A stretch of DNA of 64,000 bases from Deltaproteobacteria bacterium (GTDB lineage: Bacteria; Desulfobacterota; Syntrophia; Syntrophales; Smithellaceae). Of the stretch, positions 58,611 through 64,000 are shown piece after piece (positions within the stretch are counted from its first letter, which is position 1; each line of letters opens with the position of its first letter). Location of the stretch: the NCBI GenBank assembly GCA_022710585.1, contig JAKLGV010000016.1:17354-81353 (forward strand). Direction: 5' to 3'. Under the pieces are notes generated by a model. The model was not told where the DNA came from, ran no database searches, and was given only the letters and a program-made list of their open reading frames with translations. The position numbers were made by a program, and so were the translations under genes.

Positions 58611-59930
58611 TCAAGGGACCACCCTCTCGTTTTTCAGCTGTATCACAAGGGGGGCATCCACGGCTTCCATGATCCGGGACGCCGGGAGACCGTTTTCCAG
58701 CAATGTGGTCATGGCCTTTAGATACTTGCGGATGTGGAGGAAGAATTTACGGTACCCTTCACACAGGTAATGGAGCCCGGGCTCGCCCCGCAGAGTTGTC
58801 CTGAAGCGATACTTCGGACAACCACCATGGCAGGCATTCAGGACAGGGCAATCCCGGCAGTACCCGGGCAGCGCCGTTTTCTTCACGATCCCGAATCCTT
58901 TTTGCAGCGACTGATTCACCATGTGTGCCAGCGTGTCATCGGCGATGTTCCCGAGTTTGTATTCGGGATAGACGCAGTGATCGCAGGCATAGACATCGCC
59001 GTTGTGCTCGATGACCACGGCGCGGCCGCACTGTTCGGCATGAATGCACACAGGCGAGGGGTTGCCGATCCAGGCATTGAGTGCCCACTCGAAGTTCATG
59101 ACAAAGACCTCACCGATGTCGTGGCGTACCCACTCCTCATATATGGCTATGAGAAAATCCGCATAGTCTTCCGGCACCACAGTCCAGGGGGTGACCCGAG
59201 TCTGCGTTTCATCCTTGTCCAGAACAGCTGGTCCGGCTAAACGCAGACCGTTCCGCCGGCTCGTTTCATCGGGCAGGCGCTCGATGACCGGAGTGAACTG
59301 GATGAATTCGACGCCTTCACTCTTTAAAAATGAATATACTTCACGGGGCTTCTGCGCCGTATGCCGGCCCACACAGGCCAGCACGTTATACTCTACCCTG
59401 TGCTTCTGCACCAGCTTCAGGCCCCGCATGACTTCCGCGAACGACGCTTTGTCTGCGCGATCGCGGCGGTAAGTGTTATGGATATCCTGTGGTCCGTCGA
59501 GGCTGATGCCCACCATGAAATTGTTCTTCTTCAGGAATTCACACCACTCGTCAGTGAGGAGTGTACCGTTGGTCTGTAGCGAGTTTGTGATAGTCTTCTT
59601 CTTTGTATATGGTTTCTGTTCCTTGATCACCTTTCTGAAGAAATCAAGGCCCGCAAGCGTGGGTTCACCGCCCTGCCAGACAAACTCCACTACCGGCGTG
59701 GGCTGGGATGTGACGTAATCTTTGATAAAGGAGGAAAGAACTGCATCGCTCATCCGGAAGGCTTCGCCCTCTCCGAATAAAGCCTTTTTTTCCAGGTAGA
59801 AGCAGTAATCGCAGGCCAGGTTGCACATCGGTCCCATGGGCTTGGCCACGACGTGGATACCCGTCATGGACTCGTTCACGTTTGAATCAGCCATTCCTTT
59901 CTGCATATTCAAGATGTCCACTCGAGTCAT
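58611..59930 (-). CDS. Anaerobic sulfatase-maturating radical SAM enzyme (anSME, AtsB-like)
   Basis: 439 residues. The SAM-cluster motif is CNLACDYC near residue 37, preceded by AKPMGPM, the usual anSME start. The C-terminal SPASM region has several more cysteines (PVCIHAEQCG, ACDHCVYPEY, YCRDCPVLNACHGGC) for two auxiliary [4Fe-4S] clusters. It oxidises an active-site Ser or Cys of a sulfatase to formylglycine without oxygen. The gene lies 169 nt downstream of a serine-type arylsulfatase on the same strand, its obvious client. SPASM relatives that modify other peptides exist, but no precursor peptide is seen. Confidence 0.92.
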   Translation of the reverse strand: MTRVDILNMQKGMADSNVNESMTGIHVVAKPMGPMCNLACDYCFYLEKKALFGEGEAFRMSDAVLSSFIKDYVTSQPTPVVEFVWQGGEPTLAGLDFFRKVIKEQKPYTKKKTITNSLQTNGTLLTDEWCEFLKKNNFMVGISLDGPQDIHNTYRRDRADKASFAEVMRGLKLVQKHRVEYNVLACVGRHTAQKPREVYSFLKSEGVEFIQFTPVIERLPDETSRRNGLRLAGPAVLDKDETQTRVTPWTVVPEDYADFLIAIYEEWVRHDIGEVFVMNFEWALNAWIGNPSPVCIHAEQCGRAVVIEHNGDVYACDHCVYPEYKLGNIADDTLAHMVNQSLQKGFGIVKKTALPGYCRDCPVLNACHGGCPKYRFRTTLRGEPGLHYLCEGYRKFFLHIRKYLKAMTTLLENGLPASRIMEAVDAPLVIQLKNERVVP

Positions 59931-60053
59931 TTTTCTTTCATTCTGTCATAGCGCGATCAGAATTCCGCCGCATCGTCTTTCTCTTTTTTGAATTTATATC
60001 CAGTCAGTTCATGGGTACTATCGTTTCCATTCCATAATGATCAAAATACTCAA

Positions 60054-60080
60054 ACCCCACCCCCGTAAAGAGGGTGGGGT
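60054..60080 (-). terminator. Hairpin after arylsulfatase gene
   Basis: ACCCCACCC (60054-60062) pairs with GGGTGGGGT (60072-60080), 20 nt beyond the sulfatase stop codon. On the minus strand it is followed by only TTT, so it may be a partial terminator tuning expression of the downstream maturase. Confidence 0.5.
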
Positions 60081-60099
60081 AAATCAGGAAGAGTGTGTA

Positions 60100-62532
60100 T
60101 CAATCAGCCTTGATCTTGCTCTCCAATGCATTGATTTGCTTCTGGTCGGCCGCAGAAATCTTGCCACCGTCGAGGTACTTGATGACCAGCTTGTCGATGG
60201 TACCTGTGAACCTGAACGGCACGTCATAAGCGAGGTCCACCGGCGTGCCCGTGTCCTCGCCCACATCGAACGTCTCGTCAAGGGAGTAACGGAAAGGGAC
60301 GGTTCGATCAATCCGTCCCTGGGCCACCTGCATTCCGTCCACGCTGAGCGTTCCGGTGCCGCCTTTGCCGAGGCCGCCGTCATAGAGGAAATCAAAGACC
60401 ACAATGTGTTTGCCAGGTTTCAGGGCCTGCTTGGAAGCGATCTTGTAATGAGCGACATTCGCCATGTTGTAATAGAAAACCGGCTTGCCTTTTTCGAACA
60501 CCAGCGCGAAGCCGCCGGACAGGCCTCCCTGCGTCACCAGCACGCCCTGTTCGCCACTCTTGGAGAGCGCCACGTCCGCGGTGATGCGGTACGACCTGTT
60601 CTTGATGTCCGGCGCCGAGCCTTCGTGGATGCGCTTCACCGGACCGGTGTAAACGAACTCGGTGCGTCCGGCTGTAAGACTTGGCCTAATGCCAGGGCTC
60701 GTCCGCTCCGTGCCGCTGTCGTCCAGGGGCAGCACGTTGTACTTGGACGCTTCGGCATAAAACAGCAACTGGAGGTCATGCAGTTTTTCGGGATACTTGT
60801 CCGCCAGATTGACGGCCTCGCTGAAGTCGTTGGCGACGTTGTAGAGCTCCCACTTATAGCCATTGATCACATCGACATGCTGCCATTTAGTCTGGTCTTC
60901 CCAGCTCCCGCCGTACGGAGGGGTGGTGCCAGCCAGCCAGCCGTCGTGATAGATGGCGCGGTGGGCGAAGACTTCGAAATACTGCGTGTGATGCGTGGAC
61001 GGCGCTTTGGGGTTGTCAAAGGTGTAAGCCATGCTCACGCCCTCGATGGGCTTCTGCGCCACTCCGTTCACCATGGAGGGAGCCTCAATGCCGGTAACCT
61101 CATAGAGCGTTGGCACGATGTCGATGACGTGGTGCCACTGGGGCCGGATGCCGCCCTTGTCCTTGATGCGCACGGGCCAGGAGAACACCATGCCGTTGGC
61201 CGTGCCGCCGTAATGCGAGGCATTGACCTTGGTCCACTGGAACGGGGCGTTCATGGCGTGCGCCCAGGCCGCCGGGTAGTGGTTGTGTGTCTTCCAGGTT
61301 CCCAGGTTATCCTTCTGCTTCAAAATATCCTTTAAATCTTCTGGAACCATATTGATCATGGCCAGTTCATTGTAAGAACCCTGGAGCCGGCCCTCGCCGC
61401 TGGCCCCATTGTCGCCGCAAATATAGATGACCAGGGTGTTGTCCATCTGCCCCAACTTATCGATAGCATCCAGGACCCGGCCGGCATTATAATCGGTCTG
61501 GGAGAGATAGCCGGCGTACACCTCCATCATGTAAGCATAGAGCTGCTTCTGTTCGGCATTGAGCGAATCCCAGGCGGGCAGGCCTTTGCTGCGCTCGGTA
61601 AGCTTCGTATTGGCAGGCGCGATACCCAGTTTCTTCTGCCGTGTCAGGGTTTCTTCGCGCACCTTGTCCCAACCTTGGTCGAACTTGCCCTTGTATTTGG
61701 CTATCCATTCCTTTTTCGGGTGGTGCGGTGAATGCGTGGCGCCGGGGGCATAGTAGAGGAAGAACGGCTTGTCTGGGGCCACGGCCTTTTGCGCCCGGAC
61801 CCATGCAATGGCCTGGTCGGCGAGGTCGTAGTCAAAGTTGTACTCCGGATTGTTCAGGTATGGCTCCACGGGCTTGGTCCCGTCAAACACCGCGGGCCGC
61901 CACTGATCCGTTTCGGCCCCGATAAACCCGTAGAACTTCTCGAAGCCTAACCCAGTAGGCCAAAGATCGAACGGTCCGGCCGCGCTGTTGTGCCAGTCCG
62001 GCACGTTGTGGTTCTTGCCGAACCAGGCCGTATTCCAACCCTTCTGTTTGAGGACTTCCGCCACCGTGGCGGTGTCCTTGCCCATCAGGCTGTCATAGCC
62101 CGGGTAGCCGGTAGCACATTCCATGATATTGCCGGTGTGTACCGTGTGATGGTTGCGGCCGGTCAGCAGCGACGCGCGCGTGGGCGATGAGATGGACGTG
62201 GTGTGGAACTGCGTGTAGCGCAGCCCGTTGGCGGCCAGTTTATCGAGGGTGGGCGTATCGCACGGTCCCCCGAAGGTGCTCGACGCACCGTAGCCCACGT
62301 CGTCGAGGATGATGACGACGACATTGGGTGCCTTTTGGGGCGCCTTGATGGGCTGCGGGAAATCAGACTTCGAATCCTTCACAGAGAGCCCGATCTGACC
62401 CTTGAACGGGGCCGGTGGGGCCGGAAGGACTTCCTGGGCGGCAGCGCTGCTGATCAGCGCTCCACCCGCCAGTGCCGTGCCGAGAACGGCGCAGGCACCG
62501 GCTTTACTGCGTGCAGTCAATTTTGTTCTCAT
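60100..62532 (-). CDS. Serine-type arylsulfatase, exported
   Basis: About 810 residues. A signal sequence (GTALAGGALISSAAAQ) precedes the alkaline-phosphatase-like sulfatase fold: NVVVIILDDVGYG (metal Asp pair), and the modification motif SSPTRASLLTGR, where the first Ser (about residue 115) is in the position of the formylglycine precursor in S-x-P-x-R. AWFGKNHNVP and HHPKKEW are further landmarks, and a C-terminal beta domain follows. Ser-type sulfatases are matured by anSME, encoded downstream. The substrate is unknown. Base composition and codon use look more GC-rich than in neighbours, hinting at transfer. The ATG at 62532 (AGGAGA 8 nt upstream) is chosen over a GTG at 62535. Confidence 0.93.
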   Translation of the reverse strand: MRTKLTARSKAGACAVLGTALAGGALISSAAAQEVLPAPPAPFKGQIGLSVKDSKSDFPQPIKAPQKAPNVVVIILDDVGYGASSTFGGPCDTPTLDKLAANGLRYTQFHTTSISSPTRASLLTGRNHHTVHTGNIMECATGYPGYDSLMGKDTATVAEVLKQKGWNTAWFGKNHNVPDWHNSAAGPFDLWPTGLGFEKFYGFIGAETDQWRPAVFDGTKPVEPYLNNPEYNFDYDLADQAIAWVRAQKAVAPDKPFFLYYAPGATHSPHHPKKEWIAKYKGKFDQGWDKVREETLTRQKKLGIAPANTKLTERSKGLPAWDSLNAEQKQLYAYMMEVYAGYLSQTDYNAGRVLDAIDKLGQMDNTLVIYICGDNGASGEGRLQGSYNELAMINMVPEDLKDILKQKDNLGTWKTHNHYPAAWAHAMNAPFQWTKVNASHYGGTANGMVFSWPVRIKDKGGIRPQWHHVIDIVPTLYEVTGIEAPSMVNGVAQKPIEGVSMAYTFDNPKAPSTHHTQYFEVFAHRAIYHDGWLAGTTPPYGGSWEDQTKWQHVDVINGYKWELYNVANDFSEAVNLADKYPEKLHDLQLLFYAEASKYNVLPLDDSGTERTSPGIRPSLTAGRTEFVYTGPVKRIHEGSAPDIKNRSYRITADVALSKSGEQGVLVTQGGLSGGFALVFEKGKPVFYYNMANVAHYKIASKQALKPGKHIVVFDFLYDGGLGKGGTGTLSVDGMQVAQGRIDRTVPFRYSLDETFDVGEDTGTPVDLAYDVPFRFTGTIDKLVIKYLDGGKISAADQKQINALESKIKAD

Positions 62533-62582
62533 CACATTTTCTCCTTTTCTTTCTTTGTATTCTTGAATTTGTGATTACTCCC

Positions 62583-63560
62583 TTAGAATAACACCGCCAG
62601 TTTGAACCAGATATTATCCCCTTCCAGGCGCTTTTCAACATCGATGTCCGAAAGCCATTTGATTTCAGTTACAAGATTTCTCCCCCAGATTTTTGTGGCG
62701 TACGAAAGCACAGGTCCAACCCCGAGCGTGTAACCTTCAAAGTCGCCGAGAACAGCGCCATCCCCACTGTCGCCGTTCATCTGATGGTAATAAAAGCCGT
62801 TTGCCCCCAAACCGATGATGCCGCCAAATAGCGGAAGGTGTTCAGCCACAGTTACATCCAGATGAAACTGGTTTCCGCTTTGATAATCTGTATCTTCGTT
62901 CATAGAGTTAAAATCGACTCCCGCAAATGCAGTCAGTTCCAATCCTATTTTACTGCTCAAGTAGCTGATCGAGACGGCAGGCTCGAGTGTCCAGTAGTTT
63001 TTACCCAGGCAGGCCAATTTGCCTTTCTCATACTCGCCGGTGGGCACATAGATGCCCAGGCGGACGTCATATCTCAGTTCACCATCCAGACTGCTCCAGC
63101 CCAGCATGAATGGATAAACGGTGATATCGCCGAAACCGTCGGCTGAGTCGCTCTTGCTCCGGGTTATTGTTGCTCCTCCGGGGCCAGTAATGTGGACATG
63201 GCCTTTGACGTCCGCCCAGACATACGGAACGGCAACACCCATTGTATAGTAGCCGCCCAATATCTTTTCAGGCATTGTGTAAAGAGCCAGGATCGTATTG
63301 GAATATGCCGTGACGTCGAGGTTTCCGGCAATCATTCCTCCATACAAATACCGCTTCCCGCTACCACTGGCATCATAGTAATTGAAGAAATCGGCTATCG
63401 CCAGGCCCGGTTTTCCCGGAAGAGCGTCAATAAATGACGCGGTTGCGCCCGGCATGTAATGACCGCCGCCCCCTTCCTCCGCGTGAACTGAGAAACAAAT
63501 AAGAAAAAAAATGACCATTGGTGCAAATATTCCCAGAATATTTCGTTTTCGTCTTTTCAT
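62583..63560 (-). CDS. Outer-membrane beta-barrel, phenol MetA-pathway transporter-like
   Basis: 325 residues with a signal peptide (FFLICFSVHAEEG). The protein has the strand pattern of the MetA-pathway phenol degradation/SphA-like barrels: GHYMPGATASFIDALPGKPG (in parts), SADGFGDITVYPFMLGW, RYDVRLGIYVPTGEYEKG, and ends in KLAVLF, an aromatic C-terminus. These barrels probably admit hydrophobic or aromatic compounds. It starts the sulfatase operon (48 nt before the sulfatase start), so it may admit the sulfated substrate or release the product. GGGAGGAAA precedes the ATG. Confidence 0.87.
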   Translation of the reverse strand: MKRRKRNILGIFAPMVIFFLICFSVHAEEGGGGHYMPGATASFIDALPGKPGLAIADFFNYYDASGSGKRYLYGGMIAGNLDVTAYSNTILALYTMPEKILGGYYTMGVAVPYVWADVKGHVHITGPGGATITRSKSDSADGFGDITVYPFMLGWSSLDGELRYDVRLGIYVPTGEYEKGKLACLGKNYWTLEPAVSISYLSSKIGLELTAFAGVDFNSMNEDTDYQSGNQFHLDVTVAEHLPLFGGIIGLGANGFYYHQMNGDSGDGAVLGDFEGYTLGVGPVLSYATKIWGRNLVTEIKWLSDIDVEKRLEGDNIWFKLAVLF

Positions 63561-63976
63561 GATTTTCCTCCCATGTCTTTTTTAGTTTTAAAGGTTGAAA
63601 AATCTTGTTATTGAATCGGAGATTAATTTTTTTAATCAGAAGAAAAGCCTCCTAGGGGCGCAATAACGCCTTGGAGACTAATAATCGGCAACTTCCGGCA
63701 ACTACTTTTCATGACTTAAACCAGAAAGTTGATATTTGGTTGGCTGGTTAATATTTACGAAAAAATATTTTTCTTTACATGGAGAAACGTCCAGAAGGAA
63801 TGGGAGGAAACGTACTGGTTTATAGGATTTAAAAGTATTCTTTTTTTATTTTTTGTCAAGTAAAAATAAAATGTCGAATTGCCTCAAATAAAATGTTACC
63901 GAAGGGATGAATAAAAAGGATACGTTGACTCATAAACCGATGTTACCGAGAAAGATTCGGAAACGGAGGTTAAATT
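63561..63976. promoter_or_regulatory. Divergent intergenic region with repeated ATGTTACCGA
   Basis: 416 nt between two divergent genes. The 10-mer ATGTTACCGA occurs at 63893-63902 and 63940-63949 in direct orientation, 47 nt apart, and CCGA..TCGG (63946-63960) forms a small inverted repeat just before the right-hand gene's ribosome site. These could be regulator sites acting on both genes. An AT-rich run lies at 63836-63880. Confidence 0.35.
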
Positions 63977-64000
63977 ATGAGTCCCAAGTCGAAGGAAGAA
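63977..64000 (+). CDS. Start of a gene cut by the window edge
   Basis: ATG at 63977 with GGAGG 7 nt upstream; eight codons are visible (MSPKSKEE). The N-terminus resembles the start of some TetR-type regulators, but eight residues do not allow a call. It is divergent from the sulfatase operon, a usual place for a regulator. Confidence 0.5.

Noticed and set aside
60037..61335. 432-residue open frame on the plus strand
   Set aside because: It lies wholly opposite the arylsulfatase gene, which has clear motifs; the sequence is low in hydrophobic order and resembles no family. High-GC third positions create such antisense frames.
1..64000. tRNA, rRNA, CRISPR arrays, insertion sequences and prophage genes
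   Set aside because: None could be recognised; no clover-leaf, spaced short-repeat array, transposase or integrase was seen on either strand.

Overview
The window looks like chromosomal DNA from an anaerobic delta-proteobacterium (Desulfobacterota), most like a Syntrophus/Smithella-type syntroph or a relative of sulfate reducers. This is inferred from gene content, not from a marker gene. Supporting content: a tungsten/molybdenum-type aldehyde ferredoxin oxidoreductase with a poly-[4Fe-4S] ferredoxin and iron alcohol dehydrogenases; a stand-alone MvhD electron-transfer protein; two 2-hydroxyacyl-CoA dehydratase-like proteins; selenocysteine elongation factor SelB with FdhD; an oxygen-independent sulfatase-maturation radical SAM enzyme; and outer-membrane proteins showing a Gram-negative envelope. 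No rRNA, tRNA, CRISPR array, transposase or phage gene was seen.

Layout. 1-3.1 kb: end of a DUF3047 gene, a biotin-synthase-like radical SAM protein with a HAD phosphatase, a molybdate-binding TOBE protein and orphan mvhD, the last two closed by hairpins. 3.1-5.7 kb: a visibly AT-richer stretch with an unknown protein and an exported trypsin-like protease fused to a SUMF1-type domain. 5.7-12.3 kb: a dispersed-repeat-like element, then a selenium/sulfur-handling locus (LysR regulator, two divergent double-cubane-type dehydratase homologues, cysteine desulfurase, YedF, DUF3343 carrier). 12.3-18.1 kb (minus strand): acyl-CoA synthetase and a tightly overlapping selB-fdhD-yhaM operon. 18.1-21.4 kb: small exported protein, lipoprotein lipase, and a CAT/E2-like protein flanked by 80-bp direct repeats. 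21.6-27.1 kb: an operon of LolD-like ATPase, double-FtsX permease, LolA-like carrier and beta-barrel, readable as an envelope lipid or lipoprotein export route. 27.3-30.4 kb: exported isoaspartyl methyltransferase, SagB-like nitroreductase, JAMM protease, GYD protein and a 41-residue basic protein. 30.7-35 kb: an ACP-fatty-acyl-AMP ligase-PlsC fusion and an Atg22-like MFS carrier.

35.1-40.5 kb: an aldehyde/alcohol redox operon whose second alcohol dehydrogenase has lost most metal ligands. 40.7-44.8 kb: TPR protein, cysteine desulfidase-like enzyme and AspT-like transporter. 45.0-47.7 kb: Tat-exported metallo-beta-lactamase-fold lipoprotein and a patatin. 47.7-53.6 kb: a complete RND efflux operon. 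53.7-58.3 kb: exported DUF2950, DUF3300, lipase and DUF3313 proteins. 58.6-63.6 kb: a sulfatase module (beta-barrel, serine-type arylsulfatase, anaerobic maturase), with a new gene beginning at the right edge.

Several parts share cofactors. TOBE protein, FdhD and AOR belong to molybdenum/tungsten enzymology. SelB, YedF, the desulfurase and the DUF3343 protein belong to selenium use. Ferredoxin, AOR and MvhD belong to low-potential electron transfer. The most unusual items are the degenerate alcohol dehydrogenase paired with an intact one, an FdhD without its cysteine pair, a CAT/E2-like protein without the catalytic histidine between direct repeats, the ACP-FAAL-PlsC fusion, and the protease-SUMF1 fusion.
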